Notes: generated by a model from the sequence alone, not told the origin. A stretch of 64,000 bases of DNA from Harmonia axyridis (GCF_914767665.1 NC_059501.1:28992501-29056500); one strand, 5' to 3'; shown: positions 1 to 12,860, counted from the first letter of the stretch. Program-made: numbers and translations.

Positions 1-1
1 C

Positions 2-3000
2 AAAGTTCTATTATACGTTGCTTTTGTCGCCATTATGGTCAGGATTTATACTCTACCATTATTTGCATTCAGACCAATGTATTACACTTTGAGAAATTTC
101 AAAAAGGCTCTTAGTGATGTTATTCTCTCACGTCGTGCTATTCATAACATGAATACTTTATATCCTGATGCCACCTCAGAAGAATTGGAAGCTGCAGATA
201 ACGTTTGCATTATATGTAGAGAAGAAATGACAACAGCATCCAAAAAACTGCCATGCAATCATATTTTCCACACATCTTGTCTTAGATCTTGGTTCCAAAG
301 GCAACAAACCTGTCCTACCTGTCGTTTGAACATTTTGCGAAGTCCAAATAATGAGAGACCAGAACCAAGACCAAGGCCTATGCCCGCAAATCAACCTAAT
401 CAATTTTTCAACGCATTCGCTGGACCAAATCCGTTTCAAATTTTCAATCCAAATCAAAATGCTGGTCCAAATCCATTTCAATTATTTAATCAAAACCAGA
501 ACGCCCAAAATGCAGCTCCTAACCCAGTGACTCCGCCTTCAAATGGCCTACCTCCAAATGTTACCCCCACTATCAATATTCCTTCATTTCCTCTACCACC
601 CTTTCCCATTTTTCCATTTATGGCCCCACCCCCTATGCCACCTCAAAACCTACAGAATTTGAGCGATGAAGAACTCAGACAGATGGAAGGAAATGAAAGG
701 GCTAATGTTGAGGCTAGGATTCAGTGCCTGAGGAATATTCAGGTATGTAAATAAATTCATATAATTCCATATAATTAAATAAATAATAATAAAATAATTA
801 TCTTGATATATTACCATGTTTTAAAGAGGTACCAGAATTTTATATTACACGAGCTGAATCTGAGCAAATAATTCTTTTATTAAATAATTGTGAGCAGTGA
901 GCATGCATATCAATGTGTTGAACAGTGCATCCCATTTTGGGTGAGACAGCCAGGTTTCTCGCTTGTTATTTGAGATAGAGCCTTGCGGTTTTCACGTTCC
1001 TATCCTACTTTTTCGTGAAACTCAAGTTGGTCTAATCAGATTTTGCACAACTGTTTCCGTTCAAGAGATACAGGGTGATTTTGGAAATTGATACTTTTCG
1101 GACCCCTCCTTTATCTCCGAAGTTATTAGAAATAATGCTGAGGTAAAAACTACGTCTGAATCAGAATTCTGCGTAGAATCCAGTGGCGTACTCAATTTTT
1201 TTTTTCGGGGTATGGTTTTGAAGATTCAACACAAACTTATGTTTTTTTTAATGGAACACCATGTGTATCATTACTTCGTTGAATTCGTTATTTTTTTCCC
1301 TTCAAAATGATATATGACACTAAGTAGGTAGGATGTTCAGAAATGTTAAAGAAACACTAAAACATCAAATAATGATGATTTTTTGTTAATGGGCAATGGA
1401 TTTCCCATAGAAAAGAAGAATCAATAATGATAACAATAATTTATAGCGATGACAGCTAGATCAGATTGGTTTTTTCCCTCCAATGCCTACTTGATAAAAC
1501 AATGCTCCCAAATGCATAGTAGCCATAATAACTACAAGGATGTTTGTATCATCAATGACCTATTACTTTTAAAAATCAACAGTAATAATCCTCTTATTGA
1601 AACATAGAAAATTCATGGCCCATTTACAAAAAATCATCATTATTTGACGTTTTAGTGTTTTTTTAACAATTCTGAACATCCTACCTACATAGTGTCATAT
1701 ATCACTTTGAAGGGAAAAAAATAACGAATTCAACGAAGTAATGATATATAGAGTGTTCCATTAAAAAAATATAGGTTTGTGTCAGTGACGGCTCGTCAGG
1801 GTCGGCAGGGTCGGCCGGGCCGACCCAAAAATTATCAGGAAATAGAAAATAGTTCTAGATATTCAATTCATTCAAACTCAATCGGAGTTATCGATTTCGA
1901 TATCCAAATTCCCTCGGTAATGAATATTTCCACTCAGGACAGGAAAATATAACTTATACCGGCCAATATTTTCTTTCGGGCCCACCTAATATTCGATTTC
2001 CAAAGCATCCAGCGTTGTTATTCTCTTTCATAAATTGTAACAAACCACAATCGTAAATGGTTACTTTTCGTAACATCACCCCAAACAAGTTATTCCAGAA
2101 TTGTACGTAACACCGTAACATTAGGTCTGAAATGTAACACAAATGTTACAATTATACAATTGCAACTCCTGGAATATCACTGAAAGCATCTCATCACGTT
2201 AGGTCGGCCGAGAGCCGATGGCGGAACCAGCGCTACCGAGAGCGCTACGTAAAGGAAAAGATACTACGACATACGCCCAGAATACGACCACTCAGTAGAA
2301 CGGCACAACAACTCGATGTAAGGTCGCTTCCCAATACACAGGGTCGGCTGGCCGGTTATCCTATTGCAGAGCGTCAAGCAGCAACTTTTTACAGTTTATT
2401 TCAATATTTGATAATTAAATGAATGGTTAATTATGAGACATTATGTCCTAATCAGAAAAGAACTTATTTATGCCGTTCGATAGTAGCTATTGATTTTCAG
2501 ATCATGAAAATATAATAAATATATTCAAATGAATGGTTGATTATGGGATATAACGTCTTAATCAGAAAAAAACTTATTTATGCCGTTCGATAGTAGTTAG
2601 GTATTGATTTTCTGATCATGTACTGGGACAATGCTATCTTCGGCAATTCAAATATGCTGAATGGTATTACGGAATTCATTTTCTCAAATAATATTGTTTC
2701 CGATGTTCCTGAATTATATAAGTTATTTTGTATGATTTTGTCCCTACCACCAACATCCGCGTCAGTAGAAAGAAGTTTTTCAGCGCTCAAAAGAATAAAA
2801 TCTTTCAGTAGGAACATGATGTCTCAAGACCGTTTAAATAACCTGGCACTGATATCAATCGAAAGAGGTTTAGTTAAAGAACTAGCCAGAGGAAACATTT
2901 TTTTCGAGAAAATAATTGATGACTTCGCGACAAAGAAAGATCGTCGAATTGATTTGATCAATAAAAATGAATAAAGGGTAAGCAAGCTCATACATTTTCG

Positions 3001-3365
3001 ACCAGAATACATGCGGTCATTTCCACAATATTTTTTGTGGTCCTTATAAGATTTTTTTATATTTTATACATTTATTCATATGTTTTCGTGAGAGGTTTTT
3101 TCTCTATGTTTATTCAAATATATATTTTATGTTGATAATTGAATATTTTATTATTTCTGTTTTTTCAAGAGTTTCATTTTATTTCAGTTTTCATTGATTT
3201 GAGAACTACATTTTTATATTGGGTTATAATAGGGCTATTCTAGGTGAGGTTTCCCATTAAAAACAAAAAACCAACCCGTCCTCTTGGGTGACGTGGAAAT
3301 CTATTTGTTTATATATATTTATTTATATAGTTATAAGTATGATAAGGGGTGTGGGAAAATTTATA

Positions 3366-3444
<79 letters not shown>

Positions 3445-3478
3445 TATATATGTATATAACCACGCTAGTGTGAATTTA

Positions 3479-3533
<55 letters not shown>

Positions 3534-5167
3534 GCCGACCCACATCTCGAGGGCACGAGCCGTCACTGGTTTGTGTTGAATCTTCAAAACCATACCCCGA
3601 AAAAAAATATTGAGTACGCCACTGGATTCTACGCAGAATTCTGATTCAGACGTAGTTTTCAGCTCAGCATTATTTCTAATAATTTCGGAGATAAAGGAGG
3701 GGTCCGAAAAGTATCAATTTCCAAAATCACCCTGTATCTTTTGAACGGAAACAGTTATGAAAAATCTGATTAGACCAACTTGAGTTTCACGAAAAAGTAG
3801 GATAGGAACGTGAAAACCGCAAGGCTCTATCTTAAATAACAAGCGAGAAACCTGGCTGTCTCACCCAAAATGGGATGCACTGAACTGTGCACACACACAT
3901 CATCACATGTGATATTGCGCATGCGAAAACTTCCCATATCTCTTCTATTCATTTAGTTTTGATGAAAATTGATATGTGTAAAAACCTACAAATTTTAAAA
4001 ATTATTGACATTAAAACAGGAAATGAAATAAAAATCTTTTAAGAAAATTACGCCTATTCTAAAGAAATATATCTCTTCAGACAGGAGTTCTATTGTTATG
4101 CATAAAAGAATAAAATATTTCCTGTAATTGCAGTTTTTGCCAAGAGTTGATGAATTAAAAGTCTCATTCAGAAGCTAAAAATACAATTGATATTTATTCA
4201 GTCGAAACAATGATTTTGACTTCAAGTATTTTTTTCGTTCTCTATGGAAAATGAGGAATCTTTGACCACTTGTCTCAGAACCGATTGTCCTATCATTTCA
4301 GTTCGGCTCGAATTTTGAGCTATTCTCAAATGATAAGGTTCGACTCACTGAGAATATAAAAAACAGATCTGACTGAATTAATTTGCCAGTATATAATAGA
4401 ATTTCCAAAACTCATGCAAAATTTCGTGTTTGTAGCGATGTTCAAATCTCAAAAAATTTATTATCGAAAAAAAAGTCAGGAACTTTCGAGCGTTTGTCAT
4501 TCATGCGCCAATTGGGTCTTTGGAGACTTTCCATATTCATATATACAGTTACATGGCCTCTAAACGTGCAATTAATCAAAAACAAGTTGAATGGTTAATT
4601 TTTTTAACTAATAGCTATTAATAAATAAATAAAAACACTTTAATCATTAAACATCGTTTAATAACGATGTTTCACCAAGTGTTGAGCGAGAGATCTATTT
4701 CTTTAATAGCTATTAATAGATTTAAATTTATTTTTCAACTCCTGTAATTCTACCAGGTTATGTTGGACGCAGCAGTAGTTATGATGCAACAATATACAGC
4801 CGCTGCAACGCTTTCAGGTGTTTTTCCACAACCCAACAGACCAGATGCAGCTGTTAACCTTGCTACACCCAACCCAACATCAACTCCTTCTGCAGAAAAT
4901 TTAACAAGTAGTTCTCCAAAACCATCAACAAGTAGAGAAAACATTGAGGTGATCTCTCCTGAGACTGAAACCTCTTCAACACCTAATTCTGATGAAAAAC
5001 AAAGAGTGTTGGAAGTGAAAACTAATTTGAATATAGAAACAAATTCAAAAACAAATGCCCCTTCCTCTTCTGTCACTGATGAAGTAAACACATCTTTGAC
5101 TTCAGATGACGAAATTAGACAAAGAAGGCTGAAAAAGTTCCAACAAACATTAAACCAGCAAGATTAA
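2..5167 (+). CDS. HRD1: HRD1/synoviolin E3 ubiquitin ligase, C-terminal part (partial at window start)
   Basis: HRD1 is the ER-membrane RING ligase that ubiquitinates misfolded proteins in ER-associated degradation. Two exons are visible: 2-742 (open to the left edge, frame from base 2) and 4757-5167 with stop TAA. The donor is GTATGT at 743 and the acceptor AG is at 4755-4756; the phase is 0, giving 383 residues here. The first residues are the end of the transmembrane region. A RING-H2 finger (C-x2-C-x12-C-x-H-x2-H-x2-C-x10-C-x2-C) follows, starting at VCIIC about 57 residues after the Met at 35. Next come a Pro/Asn/Phe-rich linker with NPFQ repeats and a C-terminal helix (EARIQCLRNIQ joined to VMLDAAVVMM) that matches the family across the splice junction. 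The roughly 230-residue membrane domain lies upstream of the window. The gene is convergent with MLH1. The identity is very secure. Confidence 0.97.
2618..2974 (+). pseudogene. hAT transposase C-terminal dimerisation domain (fragment)
   Basis: This 118-codon ORF carries the hAT C-terminal dimerisation signature: LYKLFCMILSLPPTSASVER, then SFSALKRIKS, SQDRLNNLALISIERG. The order of an L-P-P-T-S-A-S-V-E-R core followed by a D-R-L-x-N-L-A stretch is diagnostic. The N-terminal zinc finger and the catalytic DDE part are absent, so no active enzyme could be made from this copy. It ends at TAA, 594 bp before the right end of the transposon. Confidence 0.85.
3369..3535. repeat. AT-rich microsatellites, (TA)n then (AT)n and (GT)n
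   Basis: Two uninterrupted AT dinucleotide runs (about 3369-3441 and 3488-3520) are followed by a short GT run, all inside the right end of the hAT element. Overlapping Ile/Tyr-rich reading frames on both strands are artefacts of this repeat. Confidence 0.95.
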
Positions 5168-7142
5168 TATTTTCAATGATATTTTGGATGAATTTTTATG
5201 GATACTGGGATATCTCAAGGGCAGAAAGCAAGAACTTCAATTGATTATGATGAAATGTTTGTTCCTTTAATGGAGTATATTCTTTAAAAAGAATTAGGGT
5301 GGCTCAATGAAAACTTGAAAACGAAGTTTTAGGCGATAAATTGAGACTTTGACTTTTCCTATATCTACAGTATTATCACCAAAATGCTTCATATCAAGTT
5401 AACATTTGGTTAGCCTTTGTAACAATGTTTTTGTTTCCCGTTTTCATAATTTATGCCCAGATCTTCCGCCAATTCATTCAGAACAAAAAGAGAAGCATTA
5501 AATATCATTTATTTCTGAAATATAGTCCAATTGTTGTAAAAGTATGGGGCTATAATACTGTTACAACGTGCTAGTAAAAAAACTGTATTAGTGGACATTA
5601 TCAGAGAGAGGAACAGAAATCGGTGGAAGTTTAAGTGCACAAAATAAAAAGGTTTTTTATGAACTTTTTCACAATAAGTGTCTGTAGCAAGTGTTATACA
5701 TTGCGAGAAGCTTTGAATTGATTAGCAAAATTGATGAGCAATATGAAAGTCTATAGAATTAGAATTTGGATTGTTGAACCTGTGATGGCTTAACAATCTA
5801 TTGCCTTGTTCACATAACACTTATTTTATAAAAGAACATTTCATAAACAATCACTTTTTTTATTCTATCAACTTTGAGCAATTACAGAGTATCCTTTGAT
5901 CTGCTGCAGTTTACTAAAATTTGTTCTGTATGTATGTAACAGTATTATATCTTCAAAATAGGTTTTATAATAAAAATGTTTATAGTTTATCTGCACTGGA
6001 GAATGTTCAGAGTTGGTTACTGTTTATTTCAAAGGCATCTTCATACCACCATGGTACAGGTACATAGAGTGGTGGTTTGATAATTGGAAAATCAGAAAGG
6101 AAGTTTGGTATCATTGAAATTAAATCTTGAAGTTCCTTCTTTACTTCATAAATAAATATCAACTTTCGTTTCAAAACACATTAGTCATTCCTTGTTTTTA
6201 ATTATATATTAATGAATTAATTTTCCCAAAAAAACGGTGAAGCCATTGTGGGGATCGAACTGATTTTATATTTATGCAATCAAATGTTATCGGTTATTTT
6301 CAAAACTTCGGCGCAAATGTTGATTTTTATTTCATATAATTTATTGTTGCTATTTATGGTCTCACCACTTCTTGGTTTTGGAAACATGTACATTACTCAA
6401 TTTGCGACTTGTAAATAAATATAAAGATTTATAAAGTAGTTATTTTATTAATAAAAATAAGACCTAGATACCAATTTCGACAAAAATTCTTGAATGATTT
6501 TCAGATTATTTATTATATAATTGAAGCTTGAATCATTGATATTAGCTTTCAAAAATAATGAATTTTATTCAACAATAAAATTCATTATTTTTGCTAGAAG
6601 GATCAATGTCATTTTGACTATGGTACCTAATTTCATTCATATACCTCCAATCATTTCTGAGAAAATCTATTTTTATACTATTGGCGGATTTTTTATGTAT
6701 ATACTCCTTGTTATCGATTTTAGCATTTAGGCCATCATCAGGCAAGCTGGAATACGATAATTATTGAACTGAGATATAGACGATTATTCAAAAATATCAA
6801 CATTCAATAACAATTTGGGAATTTTAGAAAATTAGTATTATTCCTATTCTTTCTCTGACTAAGGTATATGACCTCGAGCAAATACTTACTGTCAAATTTA
6901 TGAAGTACAATAATTTATTTCATGCATTTCCTATTGTCAAAATAATAATTAAAATTTTGAATGGTATGATTCTTCGAATAATCAGGATTCATCAAGATAT
7001 AAAATATATCTAGGAACTTTTTTGAAAAGGGAATCGAAAGGAAAATTACACATGAGGTTAAAAAAAATTATCATGCGATAATAACAAACCTTTATTATAA
7101 TAATAATTATAATAATCGAATCATGAATTTTTGAATAAGTTT
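5168..7142. other. HRD1 3' UTR and convergent spacer before MLH1
   Basis: There is no coding signal. AATAAA-type polyadenylation signals occur near 5642 and 5968 and could end the HRD1 transcript. On the other strand, TTTATT near 7089 is a candidate signal for MLH1, about 50 bp past its stop. A small AT-rich hairpin (GAATTTTATT with AATAAAATTC) lies at about 6559-6583. The rest is unique-looking AT-rich DNA. Confidence 0.6.
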
Positions 7143-10100
7143 TTAACATCTCTCGAAAACTTTGTAAAGATTTGGTAAATTTGCAATTTCTAATATTGCT
7201 GCATTTTCCGTGAATTCTTTTGGAGGAATGAAAAAGTCCTTGATGGCAGGATAAGCAACTTGTTCTATTACCCATTGCCAATCATTACATTCAAATTTGG
7301 TGTCCAAAGTTATATTGCTGTAGTATTTTGCAGTTTCTCTAGCAAATGTGTCGAAACATTCCTTTTCCGAATCCCATGCTACTTCTGTTGCAAGACGAAT
7401 TATATACAGAGGAAGACCAGACATGTTAGGAAAATAATTATCTAAAATAAATAGAAATGAGGATTTGCTAATAGCAATAGAAATGAATATATAAATATTC
7501 ATTTCTAATTGTTATAATTGTATAACACATGAAATTGAGTATTGATTTGATATACTGTTTTACCTAAAATGAATCATTTCAAGAATTAAAGAATAACATT
7601 GCCACTGAGGACATGTCCTATATCCTAGCTTTACTGACAATTGTTGACAGCATGATGAATAAAGTCGAACAAACCATAATTAAATGATCCCGTGGACAAG
7701 AGTAGATGTTACTTCAGCTTTCAATAGAGTGCAGACTCCATCATAGAGAATTCAAGCTATTTCATAATAATAATGATTATTGACCAAATCCTTCATTATG
7801 TTAGGTTAACCAAAAGGAACAGAGTTTGGCCAAAACCGATCATCCACTCTTCCATACATAAAAAATAGCACATCAATAATATAACTGACAAATTGTAACA
7901 TTTCTATTGTAACCGAACATCATTAACATTTTGAAAACTGCATATGTAGAAGAATTATAATTTAAATTTTCCTTTTCTCGAGTTAAAAAAGTGTTTAAAC
8001 TGAAAAATTTTTAGTAAGTTAAATAATTTACCCAAAAGCAATGGCACAGAGCATAAATTTCCACTTTCATCAATTTCCATCGAAAAATAGTCTGCTAGCA
8101 TTTCTCTTTGGTCAATCAATATTTCAACCACTCGTAAAGCTAATTCTTCTTTTGGCCCATCTTCAGGTGTCCAATTAGTCTCCGGTAAATCGAGCGCTAT
8201 CATAGACAGCTCTCGAATGGAAATTTTTTCAGAAAGATTAATATTGCCAAGGTTCTGAAAATTATAAATAACAAACTGATACAACAGTTCTTCTAGAATT
8301 TTTTTAGTATTACACAGGTATAATTTTGTATTGTGTTGCATTAAAGCTCTATTGGGATCAATTACACCAACAAATACATGCTGAGCAAATGCTTCTCTCA
8401 ATGTTTTATGGCAATTTTCTTCTATTGATTTTCGTAATTCCAAAACACTTGTGAGTTCAGTTGCACTCCTGGAATAAAAATAAAATTGAAGAAAAGAAAA
8501 GATTAATAAGAATTAATCTATATATATATTAGTGTATTATTTACATGTCCTCTGGATTTATCGAGAAAAAGGCTTTTGCAAAAATATGTATGGTTTTATT
8601 AGTTGAATTATATATCTCACCTGCTGATTTTAGACATTGAAGTGGACAAAATTTTTTTCTTCTCAACATTTTTTAATGGATTATCACTATTTTTATGATC
8701 CTGCACAGTCTTATTTAAAAGTTTATTTTCAAATTCTTCTCCTGTTTTCATGAAATTTGTATGTTCTATCTCATATTGTTCTTCAGTGAAAGAAACATTG
8801 CAATCTGTTTTAGATGTTTTTGGATCGTTTGGTTTTATAACTGGACTACCAAAGAATTTTTCCAATTTTTGTTCTTTTGCATCTGTACGAACTAAGTCTT
8901 TGGGATTTATTGTTTTATTTATTTTATCTTTGTCGATATGATTTTTTTCTTTGTCTTTGAATAAAATGGGTTCTACTTGCACTCCCGGAAGCTTAGCCTA
9001 AAAATCCAGAGATAGTACATTTTGTGCCTCATTATTGAAAAATTTCTTTATTATGAATTCAAAAATTTTGTATATATTGAGTTCATAATTTCATCTTTGA
9101 AAAACAATAAAATAATTTTTCCTTTCATAAATACCTGTGTGTAAAATACTCGAGAATTATTTGAACCTAAAAGTTTGCTTTCCAAAGCTGTTACAACAGC
9201 TTCAACAACTTGATCCTCATTTAAAAAGTGAACTTCATGTTTTGTAGGATGAACGTTGACATCTACATAAGTTGGATTGATTTCTAAACTCATATATACA
9301 AAAGGATGTGAATTTTTTGGTAAATACGTAGCATATACTTGATCTATACATTTCCTCAAGCCTGAAATTCCAAATTTTAATCATAAAATTCTGATCAATT
9401 TTTCAACCTTACTTTGGCAATCAACAAGTCTGTGATTTATGAACAGAAGAAATATAATTTTCTTACTAGAATAGTTAACATTTGTAATGAATCCTTTAGC
9501 TTTGAAACTAAGAGGTTCATTATCTAAGGAAAACTCAACCAATTCTCTGAAATATAAAACCATTTATAATTATGTGCATGTTTTGGTTGAGAATGTAATA
9601 CAAGTCAAAAATTCTAAGATACGATCTCAAAGAATACTTCCTATAGCTTATACTACACATATTAAGAAAATATATATTTAATATAAATTCCCCTAGCTCT
9701 CCAATTCTTACCTAAAACCAAATATGGTTATTGGAGTACCAGAACAATTATTATATATATAATCTACATCCATTTTACCTTTCAGTGTTTGGATTTTAAA
9801 TAAAAATACATATGCAGATCAATACATTAATAAAGATAATTTACCTTGCAATTGAATTGCCATATATTATTCGAATATTTTCAACTGTATTTGAATTTGA
9901 AGGAGTACGAACATCATTATTTTCACCAGACTTCTTTAAAGAGAAACTAACTTTTGCATTGTGAATTGCATATTTACTAACAACATCTGATATCTTCTGG
10001 TATTCTTCAGCTGGACTTCTTAATGCTTTTTTTCGAACAGTCATATTATAAAATAAATCTTCTACTGTGATTATTGTTCCTTGATTGCCAGCGACAGGTT

Positions 10101-10695
10101 TTGGATTTCCTTGAATTTTGCCATCCACATAGGTAGCACTTGAAAGGATTGTTTGAAACTTTTTTTTCAAGTGAAAAATGTATACTTACGTGTATGCACA
10201 AACTTCATTTGAAGTTTTAGAAGTAATTGTTAGGTGAGCAATATGGCTTATACTAGCTAACGCTTCTCCACGAAAACCATAAGTAGCTATTGATGAAAGA
10301 TCCTCAAATTTTTCTAGCTTTGAAGTAGTGAAACGTTCACAAATTATATCGAAATTATCTTTTCTGATACCTGTTCCATTATCCTGAATCTACAATGAAA
10401 TTTAATTTTTATAAGAATTTTAATACTTACTTACTTAGGTATTTCTTTTTATACACCTGCAATAATTTAAGTCCTCCATTTTTAACAGTTACTTGAATAT
10501 TGGATGATTTAGCATCTAAACTGAAAAATTCCGAGATTTATTAGTTTTTGAGAAGAATTGATTATCTATTTAGAGTTTTAACCTGTTTTCAATAAGTTCT
10601 TTTAAAGCATTGGCAGGTCTCTGAATGATTTCCCCCGCAGCAATTCTGTTTATTACTGCTTCATCCAATTTCTTTATATTTTGGGGCAAATCCAT
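7143..10695 (-). CDS. MLH1: MLH1, DNA mismatch repair MutL homologue
   Basis: MLH1 is a GHKL ATPase that forms MutL heterodimers in nuclear mismatch repair and meiotic crossing over. Nine exons read on the minus strand: 10695-10583, 10520-10457, 10389-10190, 10138-9845, 9546-9413, 9361-9135, 8997-8621, 8468-8032 and 7441-7143. Phases join perfectly to 714 aa (human about 756). The ATG at 10695 has an in-frame stop upstream. The N-terminal domain shows INRIAAGEIIQRPANALKE, DNGTGIR (residues 62-68), YGFRGEALASIS (96-107), GNQGTIITVEDLFYN and DVNVHPTKHEVHF. The middle is a low-complexity Lys-rich linker with EQKLEKFF. The C-terminal domain ends in YKVFERC; the conserved FERC tail contributes to the partner's endonuclease site. 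Exon 1 uses the weak donor GTTAAA. There are no breaks. The C terminus and motifs separate it from PMS2. Confidence 0.97.
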
Positions 10696-11035
10696 GGATA
10701 TTCCTTCTATTTTTGTTTATTATTTATCGTGATGTTTTGAGTCGTTTCAAGTTTCCCGCCTCCGGTAATTCGTTTTTATTAGATGAATACTAGAAATCAT
10801 AGACTAATATATTATATTCTGTGGTAGGTAGTAAGACTTTTCATTTGATCCATTGGAAAAAAAAAAACAAAAAAAGTGAAAATCTCAGCCTGCTTATTTG
10901 AAAGAATTTTTACTGTTCCATCATACGGAACATAGAAAATATTGACATTTCATATTCAGGACGAAGAAAAACATTGCATGTTTTACGTTTCCTCGAAAAT
11001 GTCCCATTGATAACAGGAAATTTGAAAAATTAGTA
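10696..11035. promoter_or_regulatory. Probable shared divergent promoter of MLH1 and the CHCHD7-like gene
   Basis: Only 340 bp separate the two divergent start codons. The interval is AT-rich with an A-run near 10858-10875. I see no obvious TATA box or other named element. The role is inferred from gene layout only. Confidence 0.5.
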
Positions 11036-11340
11036 ATGAAAAACTTAAAAAAAGATCAAAATATATACAATCCCTGTTGGAAAGAACAAGAAATAACAAA
11101 TAAATGTTTCCATAAAAATAATTTCGAACTTGAGAAATGTGTACTGCAAATGGAGAACTATAAAGTTTGTAAAAGCTTTTGGGTAAAAAATCACAATCCT
11201 AACTAAGTTGATTACTTAAACTGATTTTTTAGCACTCTGTACAAATGGATAGAAGAAGAAATGGTATTAGACCTTTATTGCCTCCTATAGAAGAACGTGA
11301 TCAGATAAAAAAAGAATTTATTGAAAAACATAAAGTTTGA
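11036..11340 (+). CDS. CHCHD7: CHCHD7-like twin CX9C small mitochondrial protein
   Basis: Two exons, 11036-11182 and 11233-11340, are joined in phase 0 (donor GTAAAA after TTTTGG, acceptor TTTTTTAG) and give 84 aa; human CHCHD7 is 85. The protein has C14-x9-C24 and C35-x9-C45, the twin CX9C arrangement of intermembrane-space proteins imported by the MIA40 disulfide relay. After the second helix it has SFW and, in exon 2, DRRRNGIRPLLPPIEERDQI, which matches the family's conserved tail. The 50-bp intron is short even for an insect and contains a stop in frame with exon 1, so it must be removed. The gene is head to head with MLH1. The precise function is poorly known. Confidence 0.88.
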
Positions 11341-11829
11341 AATGGAATTTACAAATAATAATTGAAATTTCATATAGTTGTACATTGTTGTAGATAAAGA
11401 ATTTCCTTTAGTATGAATGATTCTCATTATCTCCAATGAGCTGATATTTATATACATATTATGTTAGAAGCATTTCTAAATAATCTAAAAGCATAGTTTT
11501 ATATAATATTCTTTGGAAATAACTTCTTATTTAGTATGCCTCGATATTAATATAGTGAATTTAAATATAATTAGTCACGAATATTGGTTTGTAAAAAATG
11601 TTTTTGATGCATGCTTAAATTCACTATGCTAAATTTGTGTAGTTAAAAGCAGAAAGTTCTCACCAGAGTAGCATACTCTCTATTAAAGGCTTGTTCACCT
11701 TACAGTTCATAATCAAATGATATAAAATTTAAATAGTCAAATAACTTGGAAGTAATATCTATCGAAGCACAAGAGCCTCTTATCCGAAAATCTCAACATG
11801 CTTGAAAAAAGAGAATGATTGCAAAATTT
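11341..11829. other. Spacer after the CHCHD7-like gene
   Basis: AT-rich DNA with no gene or repeat recognised. It probably includes the 3' UTR of the small gene. Confidence 0.5.
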
Positions 11830-12860
11830 AAAATGCATAATACTCGTTAGGGAATATGATGAATACTGACATGAATAATATGTATGTGTACTGCTCACCC
11901 AGCAGAGAGAAATCTGTCAAGGGTACTTTGTTTGAGGTACTGTGTGTGGATAGAAAGTTGTCAATTTTTGTAACATAGCATGTCCTCTGCATTTTCAGGG
12001 TGGAAATAGCTTTTCTGGTCTTGCCTACATTTTGCCAACCAGCAGAAGCTGTAGGTGTTGGAGAATAATCGTTCTCTCTTTCTTTCTCATTTCCCACAGG
12101 GTCAGTGGTGATTTTCAGCTATCCTGTCATCAATAGTGTGAGTGTTGCTAATTAATCTGGAAAATCGAGTGGGTCAATTTCATCCCAAGCAGCAATAATA
12201 AAATGTATATCCTAAAACATTGATATTGGTTGTCTTTCAAGTACCACTGGACTAATTTTTCTAACATAGCATGTCCTCTGCATTTTTCAGGGTAGAAATA
12301 GCTTTTCTGGTCTTGCCTACGTTTTGCCAACCAGCAGAAACTGTAGGTGATGAAGAATAAACGTCCTCTTTTTCTTTCTCATTTCCTACAGGGTCAGTGG
12401 TGATTTTCAGCTATCGTGTCATCAATAGTGTGAGTGCTGCTAATTAATCGGGAAAATCTTAAAGAAATTCTTGGGTTTCTATTGCTGTGCCATCAGTGGT
12501 ATCTGTTATGAAATGTTATCTGGTATCTATAATAAAATGTATATCCTAAAACATTGATATTGGTTGTCTCTCAAGTACCACTGGACTAATTTTTACCTGT
12601 TTTTTTGTTTGACCACTTTTATTTTACCCTGATCTAAGAGCTGCAGTTTGAATATTGCATTAGGTGGCAAAAAAACGATTTTTATGTCCTTGACAGGGAT
12701 GTGTTTTGAATGTTCAAGGAAGTTGTCAATAAAAAGAATAAGCTCTTTTTTTTCTGCTCACTGAAAATGGCATCCAACAGCTGAATCCAATTTTTAAACA
12801 GATTTCCTGTCATCCAAGAACGAGCTTCAAATTAAGAGTGTGCGATAGTTTGCCATTCGT
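11830..12860 (-). pseudogene. Tigger/pogo-type transposase remnant with duplicated 3' part
   Basis: On the minus strand the DDE domain of a CENP-B/Tigger transposase is readable in pieces: ARSWMTGNLFKNWIQ (about 12780-12840), then LLFIDN-like sequence in broken frame, then IKIVFLPPNAIFKLQLLDQG (about 12600-12690), and a C-terminal GWQNVGKTRKAIS stretch. The LPPN...LDQG core and the WMT motif are characteristic. Frameshifts and stops break the frame. The C-terminal block occurs twice (roughly 11950-12246 and 12247-12598), with the shared stretch ACATAGCATGTCCTCTGCAT at about 11970 and 12263. No terminal repeats were found. Confidence 0.75.

Larger units (their letters stand above)
1783..3568 (+). 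mobile_element. hAT transposon, internally deleted, with exact 8-bp target duplication
   Basis: The ends are CAGTGACGGCTCGTC at 1783 and its near complement GACGAGCC-type end GAGCCGTCACTG at 3568. The 8 bp on each side are identical (GTTTGTGT at 1775-1782 and 3569-3576), the size expected for hAT. The element lies inside the right arm of the foldback. It contains an internal direct duplication of about 100 bp (about 2416-2510 and 2528-2620, sharing TTATTTATGCCGTTCGATAG), one transposase-domain ORF and AT/GT microsatellites near its right end. It is too short for a full hAT transposase, so it is probably non-autonomous. Confidence 0.9.
923..3882. repeat. Long foldback element in the last HRD1 intron, split by a hAT insertion
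   Basis: The left arm (923 to about 1392) is the reverse complement of a right arm made of about 1626-1782 plus 3577-3882. Landmarks include CAGTGCATCCCATTTTGGGT at the left outer end and its complement at the right, and TTTCGGGGTATGGTTTTG near 1207 with its complement near 3590. Without the nested insertion the element is about 1.17 kb, with arms of about 465 bp and a loop of about 230 bp. No coding sequence was seen. The outer flanks share TGAAC plus one mismatch, a possible but unproven target duplication. The arms contain ACAGGGTG near 1070 and its complement near 3730. Confidence 0.85.

Noticed and set aside
3284..3613. 109-codon plus frame and overlapping minus frame rich in Ile/Tyr
   Set aside because: Translation of TA/AT microsatellite; such runs are open in both strands by composition.
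9051..9359. Possibility that the MutL gene is PMS2 rather than MLH1
   Set aside because: The N-terminal motif order, SKLLGSNNSRVFYTQ and the FERC C terminus are MLH1 features; the metal-binding endonuclease motif of PMS2 is absent.
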